Source: Pythium myriotylum
Lineage: Eukaryota > Oomycota > Peronosporomycetes > Pythiales > Pythiaceae
Direction of reading: 5' to 3'
DNA: 64,000 nucleotides
NCBI GenBank assembly: GCA_023091665.1
Contig: JALJCQ010000026.1
Location: 1,178,001-1,242,000 of the forward strand
Shown here: positions 42,566-51,862 of the stretch, one piece after another
Layout of the letters: each line of letters opens with the position of its first letter
Position numbering within the stretch: position 1 is the stretch's first letter
The notes under the pieces: generated by a model
The model's database searches: none
The model's input: only the letters and a program-made list of their open reading frames with translations
Told to the model about the DNA's origin: nothing
Position numbers and translations under genes: made by a program

Positions 42566-43918
42566 TTAGAGACCAAGCCAGCCGTTGTCGCTGACGGCAT
42601 AACCGAAGTGCGAGCCGGATGCGAGGCCGAGGAAGAGGAAGAATGCCATGACCGATCCTGCGGTCTCACGGTCCTCAGGCTTGCACAGACGCGGGGCCAC
42701 GCCCATCGTCACCGTCGATAGCAGGCCGTTCGAGAGACCAATCGTGAAGTTCCACAGAATGTTCCACACGAGCGCGGCCTCAATGTGCGAGTCGAAGATG
42801 TAGACCGTCGTGCCGGCGATACCCATGAGCATGATGATGATGTAGCCGATACGCAGGATCGCGAGGCCGAAGGAGATGTTCATGGTGAAGATCTTGTAGA
42901 CGGCAGCGGTACAGATGATACGGCCGAAGAAGTCACCGTAGTTGTACGAGCCGATGATGCCAGGCGAGCAGTACCAGTTGATGGTGTCTTTGTAGTTCTT
43001 CTCGGTGTACGGGGGCTTGACGTTGCGGACGCCGGCACAACCGAAGCCCGGGAAGACCGACAGCGACACGAAGAAAATGAGGCACTGCGTGATGGCTGGA
43101 ACCCAGATGATCTTGAAGACACGGAAGAGGTTCTTCACAGTCTGAATCGGGTTGAGGGCGAGGTCGCGCTCGCGCGTGTTGGCTTCGTTGCGCTCGAGGA
43201 AGAACTGAATGCACGGGAGGCTCGTGACACGGATGTAGAGGAAAACAGCCGAAATGAGCACCAGAATGAGCAGACCGAAGAACAAGTAGAAAGCGAGCTT
43301 ATCCGACGACTTGGTCTGGTTGACGCCACCAACGAGCAAACGCAAGATCGTCGCGATCGTCACGTTAGCAATACCAGAGACGACGTTACCGATCTGCACG
43401 GCGTTGGTGAACTTCTCAACCGGGAACAAGGCCGCGAGAGCGTAGTACGAGGCTTCAGTGAGCGAGTTACCGAAGCCGATGGTGCCGAACATGATGAGGA
43501 CGAGCAGAGCGCCCGTGTTCGGGTTGGAGAAGTCAATCGCACTGAAGACCATGATCAAAACGGAGCAGATCATGAAGATGCCGTAGCCAATAAACACACG
43601 CCGTTTCTGGCCGAGCTTCTTATCGATACCCGTGGCGATCTGGAGCGTGAGACCGACGACCATAGGCCAAGCCGTGACGAGCGTGGTCAAGAACGAGAAG
43701 TCGTACTTGGAGTCGGCGAACTGAGTGGCGTAGAAGTTCTGCGCCGTCAGACACGAGTAGTACGCCCAGAGCACCGAGCCGTTGAGGAACATGAGCGAGT
43801 AGTAGAGGTACGTCTCGTTCTTCTTGAGATCATCCCAGATCTCCTGCGGGATACCGTCGGTGCCCGTCTCGAGCTGGTCCTCCTGGATGAGCTTGTCGTT
43901 CTTGGACGGCGACAGCAT
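42566..43918 (-). CDS. Equilibrative nucleoside transporter family protein, paralogue 2
   Basis: 450 residues, same length as paralogue 1 and largely identical to it, with ATG at 43918 (MLSPSKNDKL). The frame extends upstream only through a TTG. It has the same family motifs (YNYGDFFGR, LSNGLLSTVTMGVAPRLCKP) and about eleven helices. Differences cluster in the extracellular loop near 300-320 (VRNVKPPYTEKNYKDTINW against TAGRNLSAPYTDKVYDVTGF) and in a few helix positions, which may shift substrate preference. The pair arose by tandem duplication in the same orientation. Each copy has its own core promoter. Confidence 0.92.
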   Translation of the reverse strand: MLSPSKNDKLIQEDQLETGTDGIPQEIWDDLKKNETYLYYSLMFLNGSVLWAYYSCLTAQNFYATQFADSKYDFSFLTTLVTAWPMVVGLTLQIATGIDKKLGQKRRVFIGYGIFMICSVLIMVFSAIDFSNPNTGALLVLIMFGTIGFGNSLTEASYYALAALFPVEKFTNAVQIGNVVSGIANVTIATILRLLVGGVNQTKSSDKLAFYLFFGLLILVLISAVFLYIRVTSLPCIQFFLERNEANTRERDLALNPIQTVKNLFRVFKIIWVPAITQCLIFFVSLSVFPGFGCAGVRNVKPPYTEKNYKDTINWYCSPGIIGSYNYGDFFGRIICTAAVYKIFTMNISFGLAILRIGYIIIMLMGIAGTTVYIFDSHIEAALVWNILWNFTIGLSNGLLSTVTMGVAPRLCKPEDRETAGSVMAFFLFLGLASGSHFGYAVSDNGWLGL

Positions 43919-43974
43919 CGTGGTCAAGCCGATTCTCCCGTTCGTTGATTGATTGGTGAGGTGGTTCCAAACGA

Positions 43975-43992
43975 GGAAAATGAAGAATGAAC
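43975..43992 (-). promoter_or_regulatory. Oomycete core promoter of transporter paralogue 2
   Basis: Minus strand reads GTTCATTCTTCATTTTCC, an almost exact Inr/FPR match and very similar to that of paralogue 1, about 57-74 nt before the ATG. Confidence 0.85.
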
Positions 43993-44926
43993 AGCCCGGT
44001 GGTGGGCTGCGTCCCGCGTGTTAGTCTCCCATGGTGCCGCAACGGGATCCAGAAGTGCCGCCCGCCCGGCCGGTCACGCAGCGGTCACGAGGGCGACTCG
44101 ACAGCCAATCGATCGCTGGCGTGGGCACATTCAGCCGAACGCCCGGTCGCTCGCTTGCGGTGTATGTACACCGCTGGCATGATGACGGCTGCGAAGCTGC
44201 CTCCGACGCGCCATGATCATTTGCCGTGTGCTGGTTGCTCGATGCCCCAACGTTGCCAACAATTTCCTCCGCAGCTCGCGTTTACTACGCGACATGGTCT
44301 CACCTTCCAGGCGCGGCGGGCGTCAACATGTCTACGAGAGAAAGCTGAAGCAGCGAAATTTCGGGACACTTGGATCTCTTAATCCAGTAGGCCAGAATCT
44401 CAGCTCATCCATTGGAACCGGCTCACATCTGAATGCGTGACCAGCTCTGGAGCCCCGAACTGCAACCGCGCCGCGACCGCCTCCACGCCGCGAAAAGACG
44501 CCGTAAGTGCCGTGCATGCAGCGAGAGCAAGTTGCAGTTGCAAAACAACGCGGGGCTGTTCGTCGACCGAGCGTTTCTCTACGACACTCGACCAAAAAGA
44601 ATGCAACACCAGGGCTCTTTTTGGGACGACCCGAGTCGTATTTTGTGCCGCCAAAAACAGAAGCGCGGTACCTCCCAGCACTGCGCGCTGTTTGGACGCA
44701 CTGGTTCTTTTTTCTCCGGGTGGAATCGTCTTTGTTTCCCACGCGCTTTTCTGCGTAGAAAGGCGCGCGGAATCGTCTTGATTGGCCTCGGCTCGGATGC
44801 GCGGCGGATGACCCGCGCGATGTCACCGTCGACTTGGCGATCAACTTGGCGAAATTACGTATATGATACAAAAGAATACTGACAATTCACAAAATGGAGC
44901 AAAACGCGGCCGAAATTTTAAAATCG
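43993..44926. other. Intergenic, no gene supported
   Basis: Includes a small hairpin at 44742-44767 (cgcgc-ttttct arms around gcgt, with one bulge) flanked by two copies of ggaatcgtctt. No gene recognised. Confidence 0.4.
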
Positions 44927-45211
44927 ATGAGGCTACGTGCGTTCGTGCTAATTAGCCTGGTCCTCGCCTGCCGAGCAGCCTTTGAGCTAACCGAAACGAA
45001 CTGTCGCCGACCCCGAGAGTACAGTACCTTCTTCCTCAAGTTACAGGACACTTCTGATGCAACTGGACGAGCAGATCGTCTCGATGCTTCAACGGCCTTT
45101 GGCAAGTGGACTTTCAAAGCGAGAGACTTCCAAATCGGCTGGCTGGAGCCCAATCCACTGCTGTTCAGTTCTTGTTCGGTGGCAGTCTTGAGTCGATGTT
45201 TAGACTCGTAG
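44927..45211 (+). CDS. Possible small secreted protein
   Basis: A 94-residue frame begins MRLRAFVLISLVLACRAAFE, which looks like a signal peptide with cleavage after about residue 18, followed by a polar 75-residue tail with three cysteines. An upstream in-frame ATG at 44894 would hide the signal. No RxLR or dEER motif, no family recognised and no clear core promoter, so it may be chance. Codon use is less GC-rich than that of the firm genes nearby. Confidence 0.25.
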   Translation: MRLRAFVLISLVLACRAAFELTETNCRRPREYSTFFLKLQDTSDATGRADRLDASTAFGKWTFKARDFQIGWLEPNPLLFSSCSVAVLSRCLDS

Positions 45212-45394
45212 AATGCCACTCTTCCTGGTGTCAGTTTCGATTCGCAGCCTCCAAACGCATTGGTGACTGGACAATGCACGAGAAAAAGTATGTACTATTT
45301 GCAGCTTGATAGGCATAAGATTATTAAAATGTGTATGCAGTACAGGCGACCGAGAGGCGACTGCCGTGGCCGCGTCTGGAAGGCTCTACAGTCT

Positions 45395-45988
45395 CTAGTG
45401 GGTCTCGCTCGGCTCGTCCTCGAGTTGCAGCGGCACGAAGGGCCCGCCGCGCTTGTGCATGTAGTCGTGGAAGCCCATGGACGCGAGCAGCAGCACGACC
45501 ACGGCGCCCTGGCCGTAGATACGTGTGTGCATGATCTGCTGCGAGCGCGAGATGGCCTTGTTGGTCGCCTGGTACGCAAAGATGCTGCCCACGAGCGGGA
45601 CGCCGACCGTCACGAGCGAGCGGTAGGGGCGCTCGTAGACGAAGTTGGCGAGCTCCTGGTACCAGTGGAGGTGGCCCTTCTCCTTGAGCTTGACCTCAAC
45701 GTAGCCCGGGTCGAGCGACGCGAGGTACTTGTCCGGGTTGCGCGCCCCAGCGAGCAGACGCTTTTCCGAGACGATCGCGAAGGCGCCGAGGAAAGACGAG
45801 ACCACGAGCCCCGTCTTGCCGCTGACGCCGAGACGCGTGCGGAACGTGGGCGAGTACTTGTGGGCGGCGAGCACGGCCGAGCCCGAGATGAGCGACGTGA
45901 TCGCGCCGGCCTTGAGCCCGCTCGTGTAGGCGTGCATGGAGATGACGTCGCGGGCGAGGCGCGAGTCCGGAGCGAGAGACTGCTGCAT
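45395..45988 (-). CDS. HIG1-domain-like mitochondrial membrane protein
   Basis: 197 residues from ATG 45988 (MQQSLAPDSRLARDVISMHA), the first ATG in frame. Segments that look membrane-embedded: GLKAGAITSLISGSAVLAA (about 25-45), GLVVSSFLGAFAIVSE (about 60-75), a span near SLVTVGVPLVGSIFAYQATNK, and a last span GQGAVVVLLLASMGF. The last two spans, joined by a loop ending TRIYGQ, resemble the HIG_1_N fold of Rcf1/Rcf2-type proteins, which associate with respiratory complexes III and IV in the inner mitochondrial membrane. The Rcf2-like assignment rests on the C-terminal half. Two CCAAT boxes lie about 170-200 nt upstream. No intron seen. Confidence 0.6.
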   Translation of the reverse strand: MQQSLAPDSRLARDVISMHAYTSGLKAGAITSLISGSAVLAAHKYSPTFRTRLGVSGKTGLVVSSFLGAFAIVSEKRLLAGARNPDKYLASLDPGYVEVKLKEKGHLHWYQELANFVYERPYRSLVTVGVPLVGSIFAYQATNKAISRSQQIMHTRIYGQGAVVVLLLASMGFHDYMHKRGGPFVPLQLEDEPSETH

Positions 45989-46155
45989 GGCTGGCTGGCG
46001 AGAGGCTTCTGCTGGACGAGGCGTGTTCGAGTGTGGCTGACGGACCCATCTTGCTTTCGCCGGTCTCAGGATGTTGGCTGGCTTCTGGAAATGGAGGGTG
46101 GCTTTCGCGGGACGGATGGCATGGCATTTTGCAAGGTCGGTGAGAAGGTTTTCAG

Positions 46156-46195
46156 CCAATCAGAGGCTTTAACACGATCCGTTAACCAATCAGAG
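46156..46195 (+). promoter_or_regulatory. Paired CCAAT boxes, 30 bp apart
   Basis: CCAATCAGAG occurs at 46156 and again at 46186 as direct repeats, upstream of the HIG1-like gene. They are candidate NF-Y sites. Confidence 0.55.
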
Positions 46196-46592
46196 ACTGG
46201 TATTTGAGGTCAAGTTGGGCACTTCACCCCGTTCGCAGATACCAGGCCAGCTATTCGTGTCTTTGGTGCCGACCATGCGACGCGCCTGATGACCTCAGTC
46301 GGGGGTGCCTGACTTCCAGCTCTCTCGCCTCGGATACTCTTTCCGTAGCTACGGAACCAAGACGTCGAGGACGGAAATACGACGACGGAGACCAAGCTGA
46401 CGAAAAGAGAAGCACGAGCCACGTGTATTACTGTCGCCTAGTGCGAAACTGTCTCCAGGTCTCACTCTAGACTAATTACAGCGAAGACGACTCGGCGTGG
46501 ATGCTGGATGGGGCTGCCTGAGCAAGGCCAGCGCTGGGAGAGCAAGGACATGCAAATGAGAGCTCTCGGCTCGAGGATGCTGGCGGGGTAGC
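46196..46592. other. Short intergenic stretch, nothing supported
   Basis: Between the HIG1-like promoter and the 3' end of the next minus-strand gene. No gene seen. Confidence 0.4.
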
Positions 46593-47312
46593 CTACGCGC
46601 TGCGCGCGGCGTGGTCGTCTTGGAGCTCGAGGAACGACGCCACGAGGCTCTGCACCGCCGTCTGCACGGGGCAGCGAGCAGGCAAGCGACGCGCGCGGGT
46701 CGCCGAGCCGGGCGCTGGGTCGCGTGCGCGGCCCACGAGGTCGCTCAGGAACGTCTGCAGCAACTGGCACAGCGCGGGCGCGCGCTTGAGCCACTCGTGG
46801 TAGCGGTGCGGCTGCGACTGGTCGAGCAGCACGGCGTCCACGACGCCCGCGCAGAATGCGCACGAGTAGTCCATGGAGCCGCCGCCGTCGTGGCCTGCCT
46901 GGGCCGTGTAGTAGACGTCGTCGCGCAGCTGGCGGAAGGCACCAAAGGGCTTGGCGACCACGACGTCAGGCGGCTTGGAGTGGTCTCCAGGCGGCTTGGG
47001 CGAGCCCACGAGCCCAGCGACCGACGGCACGGGGATACGGCTGCGCGTCGACTGCAGGAAGACGTGGACCTCGTACAAGGTCTTGCCCTCGCGCTGGACG
47101 GCGTCGTGCACGTCAATGGCGAGCACGCGATTGAGCGGGCTCGTGGAGGCCGAGGTCTCCTCGGAAGGAGGATTGTCGGCCACCGCAGCAGGCACGACAT
47201 CGGTCGGCACGAGGCGAGGCAGCAACTCCTCGGCCATGGGGATGGCAGTGGCGGTGGTGGTAGTGGTGGTGTTCATCGTCATTGTTGCTGGTGATGATGA
47301 AGGCATGTCCAT
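46593..47312 (-). CDS. Probable PX-domain protein
   Basis: 239 residues, single exon, ATG at 47312 (MDMPSSSPATMTMNTT). The first 60 residues are Thr/Pro/Ser-rich and disordered. Residues about 63-185 resemble a phox-homology domain as found in many oomycete proteins: a first strand VLAIDVHDAVQREGKTLYEV, a variable proline-rich loop with PKPPGD, then VVAKPFGAFRQLRDDVYYTA. A helical half follows with HRYHEWLKRAPALCQLLQTF. PX domains bind phosphoinositides on endosomes. The basic residues expected in the pocket are only partly identifiable, so lipid binding is inferred. The tail is rich in R and A. Confidence 0.55.
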   Translation of the reverse strand: MDMPSSSPATMTMNTTTTTTATAIPMAEELLPRLVPTDVVPAAVADNPPSEETSASTSPLNRVLAIDVHDAVQREGKTLYEVHVFLQSTRSRIPVPSVAGLVGSPKPPGDHSKPPDVVVAKPFGAFRQLRDDVYYTAQAGHDGGGSMDYSCAFCAGVVDAVLLDQSQPHRYHEWLKRAPALCQLLQTFLSDLVGRARDPAPGSATRARRLPARCPVQTAVQSLVASFLELQDDHAARSA

Positions 47313-48318
47313 GTCGGATCACTCGCGAGCGACCGAGAGACGAGAGGCTCGTTCAAGCGCGGCGTCGACGGGACGGGAGCCGTGCATGGTCTGCGCGAGT
47401 CGAAACCGGAAGAGGTCGAAAGAGGCGGCGGCGTTAGCGTGGACGACGTGGGGGGTCCGAGGCGAAAGCGAAAGTGAGCTTGGGATGCCAGGAGCTCCTG
47501 AGCAGTGTGCGCGCGACCTTCACTCATAGGAGGCAACGACTTTGGCCATCTCCGCATTGCTCCTCGCTTGTGGATCTCCTCTCGATGCTGGTGGATACGT
47601 AAGACGCTGCTTTTCGGTATCAGACGCCAGGCACATCTCCACAAAGTCAGAGGGCATCGAGTTGAGTTTTCCATCATCATCCGGAAGATCGCCATGGAGA
47701 CAATCACTCACGGTGCAACATGATTGCGGCGCGTCTCCATCCACAAGCATTTGAGTTGCGAAAGACACTCGACGCCAATAAAGAACCCTCGACGGAGAGC
47801 GCCAGCATCACTCGACGCGCGCAGTCTCGACCACCGCGAAGCCAACGACTCGGCGGAGCGTCGGGTCCCCCCGCCAGATCCAGGAACTACCCACTCTCGT
47901 AACTTCTAACTATCAATACGGTAGATCCTGGCCGTTGAGAGAAGAGCCGCGCCCACGCCCTTTCGAGCGACGCTGCTCGTGTCTCGAATGATGACGCCGC
48001 CTCGTCCCGCGCCGCCCCGCGCGTAAGTGGCAGGTGTGCATTTCGGCGCCCAACGACTGGCCCATTTTGAGATCTTTCACGTGGTCCACACCATTCCACA
48101 CAACATAGACCGTGTGGTCCACCCTATTCGTTGCTGCCCCATTTCCGTCGTTGAAGAAGAGTACGGTATGAGATGTTTCTCTCTTCCTTAGGTTCGCACC
48201 TCATGCGGCTGTTCTCTTCTCTTCCGGCGTCTCTGCCGCAGCGCCACTTCCGGCAGTCATTGCGCGGCGCCTTCTCTCCTCTCGCGGTCACTTCGCGCCG
48301 TCCCCTCCGCCGTGCACC
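47313..48318. other. Divergent intergenic region
   Basis: Separates the PX-like gene from the kinase. A TCATTGCGC initiator-like site at 48258 precedes the kinase ATG by about 60 nt. No gene supported. Confidence 0.45.
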
Positions 48319-50044
48319 ATGCAGTTCCACCGCCGCCGCAAGACCGGGCTCACGATCGAGCCCCCGGCGGCCATGAACAACTTCTTCGGCACCGTCGGCT
48401 CGCCCATCAAGATGTCCATGTTCGACCGCCACATGGAGAAGCGCCGCGCCAAAGACGACAACAACAAGCCCGCGCAGCCCACGGCGCAGGCCGCGCAGGC
48501 CGCCAAGGACGCGCGCCCGCGCCACCGCCGACGCCACTCGCTCGAAGGACTCCCCACGCGCAACCAGGCCGCCAAGCCGGCCTCGCCGCCGCCCGAGGCC
48601 TCGGTCAACGCCGACGCCGCCACGCTCGACGTCAAGAAGAAGCTCGTGCTCCACAAGGAGATCCAGCGCCAGCAGCGCCTCCAGCGCGAGCAGGCGCAGC
48701 CCGTGCCACCGCCCAAGAACGACATCCTCTCGGTCCACGACAACAGCTCGGACGACTCGGAGGACGACGGCAAGGAAGACAACGTCGCGACCGTCAAGAA
48801 AGGCCCGCGCGACCGCCGCCGCTCGGCCGATCTCGACGCCTCGCCGCGCGAAGTGCCCGCGGTCGAGCCCGTCGAGCAGCTCAAGCTCGACGGCGCGCGC
48901 AAGGCCAAGATCCCGCACTTCATGTCGGCCTGGTTCAACGCCGACCCGGGCGACAAGGAGAACAAGCCCGCGCAGCCAGCAGCGCCCGCGCCGGCGCCTG
49001 CTCTCGCGCCTGTCGAAGAGACCAAGCCCGCCGCCGAGAACAACAACAACGCCAAGACTGCGGCCGTGGCCACGCGCGGACTCAGCCAGACGATCAACTA
49101 CAGCGACCTCACGCTCGGGCGCATGATCGGCGAAGGCGCGTTCGGCAAGGTCTACGAAGGTAAGTGGCGCGGCAAGGGCGTCGCCGTCAAGGTGCTCGTG
49201 TGCCAGGACCTGCGCAGCGACATCCTCCACGAGTTCCAGTCCGAGGTCGAGATCATGAGCGTGTTGCGCCACCCCAACATTTGCCGTTTGCTGGGCGCCT
49301 GCATGGACCCGCCCAACCGCGCGCTTGTGGTCGAGCTCATGCAGCGTGGCTCGCTCTGGGGTGTGCTTCGCACGCACCGCAAGACGCTCACGATGGACCA
49401 GCGGACACGGTACGTAAACTTGCGATGATTCGCTTGCTTGGCTTGCATGACGTGAAAGGCTCACGTCTCTGTCTCTGTCGCGGTGTATTAACAGCTTCAT
49501 CTACGACACGGCCAAGGGCATGGCGTACTTGCACCACTTTGAGCGCCCGATCCTCCACCGCGACCTCAAGAGCCCGAACCTGCTCGTGGACAAGAACTAC
49601 AACATCAAGCTCTCGGACTTTGGTCTCGCGCGTGTTAAGGCTCACGTGCAGACCATGACAGGCAACTGCGGCACGGTCCAGTGGATGGCGCCCGAGGTGC
49701 TCGGTAATCAGAAGTACACCGAGAAGGCCGACGTGTTCTCCTTCGGTATCGTTATCTGGGAGATCATGACGGGCGAGTGCCCGTACGACGGCATGTCGCA
49801 GATCCAAGCCGCTCTTGGTGTTCTCAACCGGAACTTGCGCCCGAACATCCCGCGTGACTGCCCGCCCTTCTTCTCGCGACTAATGAAGGCGTGTTGGAAC
49901 CGCCAGCCCGAGCTGCGTCCGTCGTTCCCGCACATCGTCAGCGCCTTCCGCACGTACCAGTCGTCGCTGTCAGAGACTCGGGCGAGCAGCTCTGCCGCGG
50001 CCTCCGCCAACGCAGCCGTGGCTGCGTCCATCGCCGCCCCATAG
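48319..50044 (+). CDS. TKL-type protein kinase (2 exons)
   Basis: Exons 48319-49409 and 49495-50044 give 546 residues. The N-terminal 260 residues are disordered, with Ala/Pro runs, RRRHS and RRRSAD basophilic phosphosite-like motifs, and an acidic patch SSDDSEDDGKED. The kinase domain spans about 265-525: glycine loop GEGAFGKVYEG (271-), VAVKV lysine, HRDLKSPN (385-392, catalytic D387), DFGLAR (D405), GTVQWMAPE and CWNRQPELRPSF. The KSPN catalytic loop and the WMAPE activation segment place it in the tyrosine-kinase-like group, which acts on Ser/Thr and is expanded in oomycetes. All catalytic residues are present, so it should be active. The 85-nt intron is GT-AG. No membrane segment is seen. 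Confidence 0.93.
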
Positions 50045-51000
50045 GCTCAGGAGCACAAGAGAGAAAGAGAAGATCGAGAGCGAGACACGGGAGGAGGACC
50101 GTGGGGGGGAATATACATATCGTAAATTTGCAGTCCGGCCCGAGTATTCCGTACGAGCACAGGGAGACCACCTCGACAGGCACGCAGTGTACTAGGCTAC
50201 AGGGACCATAGGCCGGCAGAGGGACCGATCGGAAATAGAGCCTGAAGAGTGAACACCTCTGATCAGTGAAAGCAGAACAGCAGCTGAGGAGCTTGTGGTA
50301 AAGCAGTCCAGGCTGAACTGCTGGAGAAGCCTCCTGTTGGAGTCCAGCAGGAGGATTCTCCTGAACCCAACTTCCTGCAGCTGCACTCGTTGCATCCAAC
50401 TTTTCCACCGAGTTTCGCTGGTCTTACGACTAGAAGTCGGAAGAATCTAGGATCCTTGCAAGTGTATATTTTTTGTAGGCAGCTGCGAGTCGCAGACAAG
50501 TCCTGCATTTCGCTGGACACGTGAGACTGACTAAGACGATGACACTAGTGGGATGCGTCCAGTGACGTGCAGACCTGCACGTGTACACGCTGGTGTTCAG
50601 TACTCGCTCCAGTCAGTGACGACGAGAAGACATTTCTCGGCAGAGAAGGACCAGCGGAAGACTCTTCTGTGCTGAACTTTTGCTCGCTGGACCCCCTCGA
50701 CATGTCCACCACGAACTTCTTCACCAACGTTCTCCACTGGAAGTCGAGGGCGACGATGTCGCAAGGACATGCACAGGACCCTTGCGTTGGGCGAAGACAA
50801 AGAGAACGAGAAGGATGTCGACTCACGAGAATAAATAACGGTTCTTCCACAGGAAGACACATACATTTCCTCTGCATGTATCCACGCGATTCCTAAGGCC
50901 GAACACTTGATTATACATGAAGTCCAGACAAAGTCAAAAAGGGGAGGGTAGCGACCGACCGGGCCAGGCCCGGCGGAGCTGGGTCTGTACGATAGCCGGC
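50045..51000. other. Convergent intergenic region
   Basis: Shared 3' flank of the kinase (plus) and the secreted repeat protein (minus). Contains the imperfect palindrome at 50323-50361 and no supported gene. Confidence 0.45.
50323..50361. repeat. 39-nt imperfect palindrome
   Basis: Starts ggagaagcctcctg and ends caggaggattctcc. The arms pair with few mismatches around a short centre. A neighbouring inverted pair (agcagt and actgct, about 50302-50322) precedes it. Confidence 0.7.
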
Positions 51001-51804
51001 CTAGATAGGCTTGGAGGTGAGCGAAGGGCACGGCGTCGTCGGCGCAGGAGTTTCCGGCTTGGAGGTGAGCGACGGGCACGGCGTGGTCGGGGCCGGGGTT
51101 TCCGGCTTGGAGGTGAGCGACGGGCACGGGGTCGTCGGGGCCGGGGTCGTGGGCTGCGGGAGCGGGCACGGCGTGGTCGGGGCCTTGGTAGTCGGCGCCG
51201 GCGTCGTGGGCTGAGGAAGCGGGCACGGGGTCTTCGGGCCCGGGGCAGGCACTGGGGGCTGCGGGAGCGGGCACGGGGTCTTGCTGCCGCTCGAGCCACC
51301 CGAGCCGCCCGAGCCTCCACCAGGCTGAGGAAGAGGGCACGGGGTCTTGCTGCCACTCGAGCCGCCCGAGCCTCCACCGGGCTGAGGCAGAGGGCACGGC
51401 GTCTTGCTGCCGCTCGAGCCGCCCTGGCCCGGCTGAGGCAGCGGGCACGGGGTCTTGCTCGGAGCCGACGGCGCCGGGGTCGGCTTGGGGTTGAGGCAGC
51501 CGACCGACGGGAAGACACAGCCCCACGTGTTGCCGTTGACGATCTCGCAGACGGCGTCCTCCTTAGCGACGCAGTCCTTGCCGTTGTAGGACGGGAGGTA
51601 CGGGTGGCAGTCGGCCGAGGACTTGTCGCCCTTGAGCGGACAGGCCTTACCGGCCGGGGCGGCACCAGCGCCCGAGCACATGGCGCCGCGCGAGCCAGGG
51701 AGGATGTAGGTGGCGTCGCGGCAGACCGAGACCGGGAGGTCCGGGATGGCGGTCACGCCGGCCACGGCGACGGCGGCGACGAGCAGCGCAGCGAAAGTCT
51801 TCAT
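51001..51804 (-). CDS. Secreted cysteine-rich protein with TPCP-type proline repeats
   Basis: 267 residues. Signal peptide [19 protein letters not shown], then a compact domain (about 20-105) with about seven cysteines, including [44 protein letters not shown] and VGC. The C-terminal 160 residues are an extended Pro/Gly/Thr region carrying nine TPCP motifs: [10 protein letters not shown] with Gly/Ser linkers first, then TTPCPLPQP, then [12 protein letters not shown] three times. This is the style of oomycete cell-wall or mucin-like proteins. Thr/Pro stretches would be O-glycosylated, and the unpaired cysteines could cross-link the wall. No enzyme or lectin motif recognised. Confidence 0.85.
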   Translation of the reverse strand: MKTFAALLVAAVAVAGVTAIPDLPVSVCRDATYILPGSRGAMCSGAGAAPAGKACPLKGDKSSADCHPYLPSYNGKDCVAKEDAVCEIVNGNTWGCVFPSVGCLNPKPTPAPSAPSKTPCPLPQPGQGGSSGSKTPCPLPQPGGGSGGSSGSKTPCPLPQPGGGSGGSGGSSGSKTPCPLPQPPVPAPGPKTPCPLPQPTTPAPTTKAPTTPCPLPQPTTPAPTTPCPSLTSKPETPAPTTPCPSLTSKPETPAPTTPCPSLTSKPI

Positions 51805-51843
51805 TGTGTCGGGAGAAACGGGGATTTGCGACCTAGTTACGGC

Positions 51844-51862
51844 GGCAAATTGGCAAATGAGC
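51844..51862 (-). promoter_or_regulatory. Oomycete core promoter of the secreted repeat protein gene
   Basis: Minus strand reads GCTCATTTGCCAATTTGCC, matching the 19-nt Inr/FPR consensus at all but one position, 40-58 nt before the ATG. Confidence 0.88.

Noticed and set aside
44332..44871. 179-residue minus-strand frame
   Set aside because: Begins with a non-ATG codon, and no family, signal peptide or promoter was seen.
44927..45211. RxLR effector
   Set aside because: A signal peptide is plausible but there is no RxLR or dEER motif at the expected position, so it is listed only as a possible small secreted protein.
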